From Phycisphaerales bacterium (GTDB lineage Bacteria; Planctomycetota; Phycisphaerae; Phycisphaerales; SM1A02): a stretch of 6,802 nucleotides of DNA. The notes under the pieces are model-generated. The model was not told where the DNA came from. It worked only from the letters and a program-made list of their open reading frames with translations, and searched no databases. Numbering within the stretch: position 1 is the stretch's first letter; each line of letters opens with the position of its first letter. The translations under genes and the position numbers were made by a program. This document shows, one piece after another, positions 1 to 5,651 of this stretch. The DNA lies in NCBI GenBank assembly GCA_007127615.1, contig SKZB01000119.1:1-6802 (forward strand). The letters run 5' to 3'.

Positions 1-385
1 CGTCGGGATCCGCATCGCACGCCTGGCGCAGCCGTCGGGCGAGTCGCTCGTCGATCTGCCGGGCAATGTCGATCAGTTCGTTGATCTGTTCGGGCGAGAG
101 GGTGATGCCGTCTTCATCACGAAGAATCTCGTCATCGAACATGTCATCGAACGCGTCCAAATCAAGTGGCTCATCATCCGGACGAAGCAATGTTGAACCG
201 GCGGACATCGAGCTTCCCGTTGAAACCGCAGCGGCGTTGGAAGCCGTCACTGGCGCGACCGGAATTGGCGTGACGGGCATGGACGTGACCGGCGAAACGG
301 ACGGGGACGCCAGATTGAGCGTTAGCGCGTTGGTGGCGAAAAGCAGTCCGATCAGGGCGGCGATCTTGGCCAGATGTCTCATCAT
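1..385 (-). CDS. Exported acidic protein of unknown function, third gene of the sigma-factor cluster (C-terminus outside the window)
   Basis: I do not recognise this protein. The visible 128 residues begin with a short basic n-region and a hydrophobic stretch (about residues 8-26), which look like a signal peptide, or an uncleaved anchor, with possible cleavage after Ala20 or Ala26. Residues 27-65 form a Ser/Thr/Val/Pro/Ala-rich linker. Residues 70-92 are strongly acidic, and residues 97-121 look like a charged amphipathic helix. Residues 88-99 resemble an EF-hand loop (Asp90, Asp92, Gly93, Glu99), but position 1 is Leu instead of Asp, so calcium binding is doubtful. The start is the first of two adjacent ATG codons; an AGGA box lies 10 bases upstream. 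It lies 72 bp downstream of the membrane protein gene on the same strand, so it is probably in that operon and may act outside the membrane as its partner or target. That role is inferred from context alone. The gene runs off the left edge. Confidence 0.72.
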   Translation of the reverse strand, partial: MMRHLAKIAALIGLLFATNALTLNLASPSVSPVTSMPVTPIPVAPVTASNAAAVSTGSSMSAGSTLLRPDDEPLDLDAFDDMFDDEILRDEDGITLSPEQINELIDIARQIDERLARRLRQACDADPD

Positions 386-457
386 GACGCGTTCATCCTT
401 ATCACACTCGACGTTCCGGGGCCGGAAGTGGCGGCACGATCAAGCCCGCCCGTCTGG

Positions 458-1066
458 TCAGAGATTGGAAATCCGTTCGAGCGTCGCCAACTCCGAGGCG
501 AGATCGTTCAGCGACATATCCGCGGTTTCGAGCAGCACGCTGATCTCGTCATCGTCGAAGCCGAGCAACAGCCACTCCGTGCCCGTGCCGAGTGCGTCGG
601 CCAGCGATTCGGCGCCGGGGGACCGTTCCGGACGCATATCGCGAACGGTCGCCGTTTCGCGAACATCGTCCGCTTCGTGGATGGCCACGTCTTCCGTGGG
701 CGTGACCGATGCGTGATGGCCGAACCAGCCGGCGACCACGAAGGCCAGCCCGATACACGCCGCCATCGCCAGTTGTCCCCACACCGACGTCCGCGATCGA
801 GCCCGGGCGGCCCGCTGAAAGGGGAGCGACGCCGGCGCGGCTTCGATGGGGAGATACCCGCGCGACGCGGCCGTCAGTCGTTTCAGAACACCGCGCGGCA
901 GGCGGCGACTCTGGCGGGCTTCGGCGGCGAGGAGCCGGTCGACCCGCTGCAAACCGGGTTGGAGCGAACCGTCCGGGCCCCGCAGCGGGGCGGACTCGTC
1001 GCCCGCCCCGTGGCGACGGGCGTCGTCGTGATCAGCGTGATCAGAATGGGGAGGAAACTGGATCAT
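458..1066 (-). CDS. Single-pass membrane protein, probable anti-sigma factor for the adjacent ECF sigma factor
   Basis: This 202-residue protein probably holds its partner ECF sigma factor inactive at the inner membrane. Residues 1-94 are polar, with a His/Asp-rich start (about 7-19) and a basic helical part (about 38-70). The run RAARARSRTS directly before the membrane helix (about 95-115) predicts a cytoplasmic N-terminus. Residues 116-202 would lie outside, and are acidic with a helical end. The zinc anti-sigma motif (H-x3-C-x2-C) is absent: the only cysteine is Cys104, inside the membrane helix. I chose the ATG at 1066 because AGGAG stands six bases before it; an in-frame TTG at 1093 has no such site and lies in a hairpin. 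The gene begins 99 bp after the sigma gene. The function rests on gene order and topology, not on recognised sequence similarity, so another membrane role remains possible. Confidence 0.8.
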   Translation of the reverse strand: MIQFPPHSDHADHDDARRHGAGDESAPLRGPDGSLQPGLQRVDRLLAAEARQSRRLPRGVLKRLTAASRGYLPIEAAPASLPFQRAARARSRTSVWGQLAMAACIGLAFVVAGWFGHHASVTPTEDVAIHEADDVRETATVRDMRPERSPGAESLADALGTGTEWLLLGFDDDEISVLLETADMSLNDLASELATLERISNL

Positions 1067-1087
1067 GTGGAACTCCTGCGATCTGAC

Positions 1088-1127
1088 CGTCAAACGCCCC
1101 GATTGACGCCTGATTGCCCGAATCAGG
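1088..1127 (-). promoter_or_regulatory. Two adjacent hairpins between the sigma gene and the membrane protein gene
   Basis: Two perfect inverted repeats touch end to end. Arms at 1109-1115 and 1121-1127 give a 7-bp stem with a 5-base loop; arms at 1088-1093 and 1103-1108 give a 6-bp stem with a 9-base loop. On the transcribed strand they fall between the sigma stop and the AGGAG box of the next gene, ending about 11 bases before that box. No run of U follows on the minus strand, so a factor-independent terminator is unlikely. An RNA-processing, stability or translation-tuning role that sets the sigma to anti-sigma ratio is a reasonable guess, but a protein-binding dyad is also possible. Confidence 0.4.
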
Positions 1128-1144
1128 GCGAATTTTGGGCCCGA

Positions 1145-1171
1145 ATCAGTCTGGATCAGTCTGGATCAGTC
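1145..1171. repeat. 10-bp tandem repeat overlapping the sigma gene stop codon
   Basis: The unit TCTGGATCAG occurs twice in full (1150-1159 and 1160-1169), with partial copies on each side, so a period of 10 holds from 1145 to 1171. The sigma stop codon (1166-1168 on the minus strand) falls inside the first unit to be transcribed, so gain or loss of downstream units would not change the protein. The period is close to one helical turn. It may be replication slippage or a small array of binding sites. Confidence 0.7.
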
Positions 1172-1750
1172 CAAATCCGGCTCCTGGGGTCCGAGAAAGC
1201 TCTCCAGCTTCTTGAGGGCCCGGTGCTGGCGGGCGAGAATCGTCCCGAGGGGTTGCTCGAGGACCTCGGCAATCTGCTTGAAGCTCAGTTCCGAGTGGTA
1301 CCGAAGGTGGAGAACCTTCTGCTCCGCGTCGGAGAGACGGGCCACGCCCTCGCGAAGTTTGCGAAGCTGATCTTCATCCGGCCGCTCCTCACCGGAGGCG
1401 TCCGGATCGGCGCCGGCCATGCCGATGAGTGATTGTTCCTCCACCGGCCGCGCCTGACGCTTGCGCCGCCTCATCTCGTCGCGCAGGCGATTCATGGCGA
1501 TCCGGAACAGCCACGCCTCGAACTTCCCCAGTTCCGTGTAGCTGCCGATCTTGCTCGCGATGGTGCAGAAGGTGGACTGCGCGATCTCTTCCGCGAGATC
1601 GACATCACCGCACTGGGCCCGCAGCAGGCCGAACACCCGCGGGCCGTACTCCTCCACGATCTCCTGCCAGGCCTTCTGGTCGCCCGAGGCGGCCCGGTCC
1701 AGACGCTGCTGCAGTTCGGATTTGTCGGGCTTCTCAGTTGAATCAGACAT
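1166..1750 (-). CDS. ECF-type RNA polymerase sigma factor (sigma-70 family)
   Basis: This alternative sigma factor would direct RNA polymerase to a small regulon. The 194-residue reading has the two-domain ECF layout. Sigma region 2 spans about residues 24-97, with the region 2.2 signature DVDLAEEIAQSTF and the basic DNA-melting helix FEAWLFRIAMNRLRDEMRRR. An acidic linker covers about 110-130. Sigma region 4 spans about 133-186, with the helix-turn-helix LSFKQIAEVLEQPLGTI. Length is typical for the family. The start at ATG 1750 gives a normal ECF N-terminus; an in-frame ATG at 1813 would add 21 residues of undistinguished sequence. Neither has a clear Shine-Dalgarno site, so the start is the least certain part. 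The next two genes, a membrane protein and an exported protein, follow on the same strand, suggesting release of the sigma factor in response to an envelope signal. The ECF subgroup cannot be named from sequence reading alone. Confidence 0.93.
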   Translation of the reverse strand: MSDSTEKPDKSELQQRLDRAASGDQKAWQEIVEEYGPRVFGLLRAQCGDVDLAEEIAQSTFCTIASKIGSYTELGKFEAWLFRIAMNRLRDEMRRRKRQARPVEEQSLIGMAGADPDASGEERPDEDQLRKLREGVARLSDAEQKVLHLRYHSELSFKQIAEVLEQPLGTILARQHRALKKLESFLGPQEPDLD

Positions 1751-1815
1751 GGACGGGGCGGCCGGAACCGTATTCGACTTGTCTTGCAAAGTTTCCGCTG
1801 CCCGAAAGGGCATCG

Positions 1816-1841
1816 AACGGAGGAGCGGGCAGTCTATTTCC
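1816..1841 (-). promoter_or_regulatory. Possible ECF-type promoter upstream of the sigma gene (weak)
   Basis: On the minus strand GGAAAT (1836-1841) is followed after 16 bases by CGTT (1816-1819). This resembles the GGAA(C) -35 and CGT-type -10 elements with a 16-base spacer that many ECF sigma factors use, and often use to drive their own genes. Transcription would then begin near 1810, which would favour the ATG at 1750 over that at 1813. Both elements are short and one base is off the usual GGAAC, so chance is a real alternative. Confidence 0.25.
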
Positions 1842-1946
1842 TCGGCACCCTTCGTGGTAGTGTGCCGCGACGGCGGGAGGACGGGCGGCCGCCTCGGACC
1901 GCTTGATGGGAAAACCCGATCATCGGCACCCGCACGGCTGCCGGAC

Positions 1947-1952
1947 TACAAT
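1947..1952 (+). promoter_or_regulatory. -10-like box TACAAT just upstream of the antiporter start (possible leaderless mRNA)
   Basis: TACAAT matches the TATAAT consensus at five of six positions and ends only eight bases before the antiporter ATG at 1961. Transcription from it would begin at about 1959-1961, on or beside the ATG, giving a leaderless message. No ribosome-binding site is present before this ATG, which is consistent. I see no good -35 box at 16-18 bases upstream, so the call is tentative. Confidence 0.4.
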
Positions 1953-1960
1953 CGACGCCC

Positions 1961-3016
1961 ATGTCTCTGATCGCGGCCGCCCTTCATATCAGAATTGATG
2001 AATGGCTGGGCGGGATGCCCGCGCTGTTGCTGCTGGCGATCGGCGTTCCGCTCATGCTCTGGGGCGCCGATCGACTGGTCAGCGGTTCGGTCAGTCTCGC
2101 CCGGCGGCTGGGCGTTTCCACCGTCATCATCGGGCTCACGGTTGTCTCCGCGGGCACCTCGGCCCCGGAACTCGTGGTGAACCTGATCTCGGCCACCGGC
2201 GGAAATCCCGGTCTGGGTTTCGGGAACGTCGTCGGCTCCAACATCGCCAACATCGGCCTCGTGGTCGGTATCGGCGCGATGATCATGCCCATGCGCGTGC
2301 ACAGCCGGATCATCCGCAGTGAGCTGCCCTGGCTCACCGGCATTTCCATCGGTGCGATCCTGCTGGTGCTCATCCCGATCGGACGCGTCAACGGCGATGA
2401 CGGCGGGCGACTTCAATTTGGCTTCAGCACGATCGAAGGCATCGCGCTGTCCGTTGCGTTCCTCGTGCTCACGTACCTCTGGTACCGCGCGTGCAAGTCG
2501 CCGGTCTCCGATCCGATCTCCCGCGAGGTCGAAGATGTCACGAAAGACGCGGGGGACCAGTCGCTGCCCGGCGCGATCGCGATTTTTCTCATCGGACTGG
2601 CGTGCCTGCTGATCGGCGGCAAGTTCACCGAAGTCGGGGCGGTGCGGATCGCTTCAGCGCTGGGATTGAGTAACGCCGTCATCGGCATGACGGTCGTGGC
2701 GGTGGCGACGAGTCTGCCGGAACTCACCACGACCGTGGTGGCGGCGCGGCGCGGGCATGCCGATCTCGCGATCGGCAATATCGTGGGGTCGAACATCTTC
2801 AACATTCTGCTCGTCCTCGGCGTGACCAGCACGATCGCGCCGATCCCGTTGCCCCCCCACGGTCTACAGGACCTGTTCGCCATGCTGGCGATGACCCTGC
2901 TGCTCTGGCGGATGTGCGTGACCGATCGACTGATCGTCTTGCGGCGCGAAGGCGGCATCCTGCTGGCGCTCTACGTGATCTACATCGCGTGGGGGTTGAT
3001 TCGTGAAGTCGCGTAG
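1961..3016 (+). CDS. yrbG: Calcium/sodium antiporter, YrbG family (CaCA superfamily)
   Basis: This 351-residue inner-membrane protein exchanges sodium for calcium or a related cation. It has the inverted twin-repeat design of the CaCA superfamily. The alpha-1 repeat lies at about residues 65-98 (GTSAPE with Glu70, then GNVVGSNIANI). The alpha-2 repeat lies at about 250-282 (ATSLPE with Glu254, then GNIVGSNIFNI). The two glutamates match the ion-binding acids of archaeal and bacterial exchangers. Around ten hydrophobic segments are visible, divided by a hydrophilic loop at about 177-202 that separates the halves. Length is normal for the family, and both signature repeats are intact. The ATG at 1961 lacks a Shine-Dalgarno site but sits just after a -10-like box. 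The gene is divergent from the sigma gene and converges on dnaB, so it is probably a single-gene unit. The family is secure; which cation is carried cannot be read from the sequence. The symbol denotes the family. Confidence 0.95.
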   Translation: MSLIAAALHIRIDEWLGGMPALLLLAIGVPLMLWGADRLVSGSVSLARRLGVSTVIIGLTVVSAGTSAPELVVNLISATGGNPGLGFGNVVGSNIANIGLVVGIGAMIMPMRVHSRIIRSELPWLTGISIGAILLVLIPIGRVNGDDGGRLQFGFSTIEGIALSVAFLVLTYLWYRACKSPVSDPISREVEDVTKDAGDQSLPGAIAIFLIGLACLLIGGKFTEVGAVRIASALGLSNAVIGMTVVAVATSLPELTTTVVAARRGHADLAIGNIVGSNIFNILLVLGVTSTIAPIPLPPHGLQDLFAMLAMTLLLWRMCVTDRLIVLRREGGILLALYVIYIAWGLIREVA

Positions 3017-3072
3017 CGGCTTGCTCGCCGGCGCATCCCGTTCGGCCGGTTCGGCGAGACGCCGCACGTTTT
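3016..3072. terminator. Interrupted inverted repeat between the convergent antiporter and dnaB genes
   Basis: The arms GCGGC (3016-3020) and CTCGCCG (3024-3030) pair with CGGCGAG (3052-3058) and GCCGC (3061-3065). They form a 5-bp and a 7-bp stem separated by a small internal loop, with a loop of about 21 bases. The structure begins on the last base of the antiporter stop codon and is followed on the plus strand by a short T run (CGTTTTC). It is therefore a candidate terminator for the antiporter, and could also stop transcripts leaving dnaB from the other side. The T run is weak, so factor-dependent ending is an alternative. Confidence 0.5.
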
Positions 3073-3106
3073 CAGAACGCAGCCCGCGCGAAGATTGCCG
3101 CCGGGG

Positions 3107-4762
3107 TCAGTCGGGCAGATGGTCATCGTCATCGTCATCGGAATCCGGTCCGCCGCCATCGCGAAAACCGGACACCGGCCCGGAGCCCTTGCCGGGATTG
3201 AACGGAATCGGTCCGCCCTCGCCGGGCGAGGGGTGGGAGTGCGGTGGCGACGGGGCGTGGTGGTAACCGCCCGGGTGATCCATCCCCGCCGGCGGCCGCG
3301 CGGCGGTGTAATCCTTGAACGCGGTGGAGGCTTCGATCCACGTGAGTTTCACGGTGCCGGTCGGACCGTTCCGCTGCTTGGCGATGATCAGCTCCGCCAC
3401 GCCGCGCATGTCCTTGTAGGTTTCGCCCTGAATGGCGTAGCGTTCCATCTCCTCGTTCCACTCTTCATCGTTCTGGTGGTAGTACTCCTCGCGGTGGAGC
3501 ATGGAGACGACGTCGGCGTCCTGTTCGATCGAGCCCGACTCTCGCAGATCGCTCATGCGCGGCCGGTGCCCCTCGCGCTGCTCGGCGGCGCGGTTGAGCT
3601 GGCTGAGACAGATCACCGGAACGTTCAGCTCGCGCGCCATCGCCTTCACGCCGCGGCTGATCTCGCTGACTTCAATCTGTCTTGACTCCGCGCGCCGGCC
3701 GGAGGTCATGAGTTGCAGGTAGTCAATCACGATCATGCCGAGCGTGTGCTTCTGCGCCATGCGCCGCGCTTTGGCGCGAAGCTGCATCAGACTCAGGCCG
3801 GGTGTATCGTCGATGAAGATCGGCGCATCGAGCAGTTCGTCGCACGCGGCCATGAGGGCCCGAAAATCATCCGGCTGGAGCATGTTGCGGCGCAGCCGCT
3901 GCGAGTCGATTCCCGAGCGGGATGCGAGCAGGCGCTGCACGAGCTGCTGCCGGCCCATTTCGAGACTGAAGAACCCGACTCCGTAGCCGCGCATCGCGAC
4001 GTTCTCCGTCAGGTTCAGCGCGAAGGCGGTCTTTCCCATGGAAGGCCGCGCCGCGAGGATGATCATCTCCCCCTTCTGCAGTCCGGTGGTGATTTCATCC
4101 AGTTCGGAAAAGCCGGTGGGCACGCCGATAAGCTGCTTGCCCTCATTGGCCTCCAGGGTTTCCATCGTCGCTTTGATCAGATCGTGCAGCGACTCGATCT
4201 GTGACTGTTCGGATTGCTGCGCGATGCGGAAGATGCGCTGTTCGGCATCTTCGAGGACACTCCGCGCATCGTCCGATTGTTCGTAGGCGGTCGCGAGAAT
4301 CTCGCCCGTGGCGTGGATCAGCTCCCGGATCATCGCCTTCTCACGCACGATGCGGGCGTAGTGCGTGGCGTGGGCGGCGGTGGGGACGGCGTTGGCGAGT
4401 TCGATCAGGTAATTGGTGCCGCCCACCGATTCCAGAACATCACGATCCTGCAGCACCTGGTTGAGCTGCACGATATCGATGCTGGAATTCTTGTCGTAGA
4501 GATCGACAATGGCGTCGTGGATCGCGCCGTGCGCGGGTTTGAAGAAATCCGTCCCGCTGCGCAGAACCAGCACCACATCACCGATCGCCTGGGGATCGAT
4601 CAGCATGGAGCCGAGGACGCCCATCTCCGCTTCGATCGCGTGCGGGGGCAGGCGATCAAGCAATTTGCTCAGTTCGGCGGGACTGCGCTTTCGTTCGGCC
4701 CGGCCCGCACCGTGGGTCCCGTTGGTTTTCGTCGTGAACGGTTTGGGTTCTGAAGTGCTCAT
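3107..4762 (-). CDS. dnaB: Replicative DNA helicase DnaB
   Basis: DnaB is the ring-shaped helicase that unwinds DNA ahead of the replication fork. The 551-residue protein has an N-terminal helicase domain (about 38-142, beginning LPPHAIEAEMGVLGSML), a helical linker, and a RecA-like motor domain (about 205-487). In the motor are Walker A ARPSMGKT (238-245), FSLEMG with the catalytic-type Glu268, Walker B VIDYLQL with Asp347, the glutamine motif CLSQLNR (385-391), SDLRESGSIEQDAD (404-417) and the arginine-finger segment AKQRNGPTG (461-469). All appear intact. Two oddities stand out: about 18 extra residues near 433-452 compared with E. coli DnaB, and a tail at about 488-551 rich in Pro, Gly and His that ends in six aspartates. 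No intein is present. The start follows AGGGTG about 12 bases upstream. The HU-like gene lies 86 bp upstream on the same strand, so they may share a transcript. Confidence 0.97.
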   Translation of the reverse strand: MSTSEPKPFTTKTNGTHGAGRAERKRSPAELSKLLDRLPPHAIEAEMGVLGSMLIDPQAIGDVVLVLRSGTDFFKPAHGAIHDAIVDLYDKNSSIDIVQLNQVLQDRDVLESVGGTNYLIELANAVPTAAHATHYARIVREKAMIRELIHATGEILATAYEQSDDARSVLEDAEQRIFRIAQQSEQSQIESLHDLIKATMETLEANEGKQLIGVPTGFSELDEITTGLQKGEMIILAARPSMGKTAFALNLTENVAMRGYGVGFFSLEMGRQQLVQRLLASRSGIDSQRLRRNMLQPDDFRALMAACDELLDAPIFIDDTPGLSLMQLRAKARRMAQKHTLGMIVIDYLQLMTSGRRAESRQIEVSEISRGVKAMARELNVPVICLSQLNRAAEQREGHRPRMSDLRESGSIEQDADVVSMLHREEYYHQNDEEWNEEMERYAIQGETYKDMRGVAELIIAKQRNGPTGTVKLTWIEASTAFKDYTAARPPAGMDHPGGYHHAPSPPHSHPSPGEGGPIPFNPGKGSGPVSGFRDGGGPDSDDDDDDHLPD

Positions 4763-4848
4763 TCGAGAGCATCACCCTAGCTCGGGGGGCCGGCCGCAGC
4801 CCGCAATTGACAGGTCTTCCACACCCGATTCATGAAGAGGTCGCGCGA

Positions 4849-5262
4849 TCAGCCGTCGGTCTGGCGTGAAGCGATCAGGTCGTGCCCCGCAGCATGTGCC
4901 GCCTCGGAAGACCGGCCGTGAGCGAACTTTCTGTTATTCGAGGTTCCGGCATGGACGATCGGCACCTCGCCGGTTTCCGGCTCTTCGACGGCCTGCTTCA
5001 TCAGGCGTCCGGACTTGAACTTGATGATCTTTTTGCCGGGCACCGGGACCCGTTCGAGCGTCTTGGGATTCTGGGCCATGCGCGGTCTTCGGTCGCGGAT
5101 TTCAAAGACGCCGAAGTCCCGGAACTCAATGCGGTTCCCCTCACTGAGTTGCTGGATCACATGATCGAGGAAGCTCTGGACGGTCCGCTTGACCGTGGTG
5201 CGCTTCTGTCCGGTTGCATCGGCCACCATGTCGATCAAGTCTTTCTTCGTTGTGGTTGGCAT
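4849..5262 (-). CDS. HU/IHF-family DNA-binding protein with a non-basic C-terminal tail
   Basis: HU/IHF proteins dimerise and bend DNA to help organise the nucleoid, replication and regulation. Residues 1-91 are a full HU fold: the N-terminal helical part (KKDLIDMVADATGQKRTTVK onward), then IEFRDFGVFEIRDRRPR leading into the DNA-gripping arm, with QNP at 64-66 carrying the proline that would intercalate into DNA, and KKIIKFKSGRLMKQAV at the end of the core. Residues 92-137 form an extension not found in typical 90-residue HU; it is low in lysine, with acidic, Ala, His and Ser residues, and looks disordered. The start ATG is preceded by AAGGGGGG eight bases away. A candidate sigma-70 promoter lies about 140 bases upstream, and dnaB follows 86 bp downstream, in keeping with a DNA-maintenance role. 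HU cannot be told from an IHF-like subtype by eye, so I give no symbol. Confidence 0.93.
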   Translation of the reverse strand: MPTTTKKDLIDMVADATGQKRTTVKRTVQSFLDHVIQQLSEGNRIEFRDFGVFEIRDRRPRMAQNPKTLERVPVPGKKIIKFKSGRLMKQAVEEPETGEVPIVHAGTSNNRKFAHGRSSEAAHAAGHDLIASRQTDG

Positions 5263-5651
5263 GCGAGATGCCCCCCTTTCCCTTTTGAGTCATGTCGGCG
5301 AGCCGAACTCAGAGCCATGAAATGGATGCCTGTTGCATCGGCCGATCCATCCGAGGACCGAAGAAATCACTGGTCAGGGCGAGACATCGACCGCAGGTCA
5401 GTATGCATCGACGCATCACCTGCGTCAAGCAGAACTTGCCCGGACCGTCCGGTGCCGGCGGGATGACGCCACATATGCAGAAAATGGAGCCGATTCGTGG
5501 CCGGTTCGTTCGGCAAAGTGGTGCCGTTTTCGCGCCGCATTCCGGCGGATCGCCCGCCCGATGGAAGCCGTCCGGCGCGACCGCCGGGAAGAACCGGGGA
5601 TGGGCGGGGGAAATGGTAGTGGGAGGACGGTGGGGAGAATCGGCGGCGGCG
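5263..5651. other. Gene-free stretch between the lipoprotein and HU-like genes
   Basis: I see no convincing gene in these 389 bases: frames that are open here also run across neighbouring genes and lack family features. The stretch holds the candidate HU promoter (5400-5428). A 13-base dyad beside it (CCGGAC at 5438-5443, GTCCGG at 5445-5450) could be an operator. There is also a wide inverted repeat with 7-bp arms at 5542-5548 and 5581-5587, located downstream of the lipoprotein stop. That last repeat has no T run on the minus strand, so it is not a strong terminator. Confidence 0.6.
5400..5428 (-). promoter_or_regulatory. Candidate sigma-70 promoter for the HU-like gene
   Basis: On the minus strand TTGACG (5423-5428) is followed after exactly 17 bases by CATACT (5400-5405). 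These match the -35 and -10 consensus at five and four of six positions, with ideal spacing. Transcription would start near 5393, giving a leader of about 130 bases before the HU-like start at 5262. It is the best promoter match in this gap and points the right way, but it is a visual match only. Confidence 0.5.

Noticed and set aside
374..1432. Plus-strand frame of 352 codons opposite the sigma and membrane-protein genes
   Set aside because: The opposite strand carries an unmistakable ECF sigma factor and a membrane protein with a good ribosome-binding site. The long plus frame is rich in Arg and Gly and lacks domains.
3095..3685. Plus-strand frame of 196 codons across the dnaB 3' region
   Set aside because: It lies opposite a conserved dnaB coding region, has no family features, and is a shadow frame of GC-rich codon usage.
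4214..4753. Plus-strand frame of 179 codons opposite the dnaB N-terminal part
   Set aside because: Antisense to the conserved N-terminal domain of DnaB, with no ribosome-binding site or recognisable domain.
4807..4812. TTGACA box on the plus strand
   Set aside because: A perfect -35 hexamer, but no -10 at the right spacing and no plus-strand gene downstream; dnaB and HU are read the other way.
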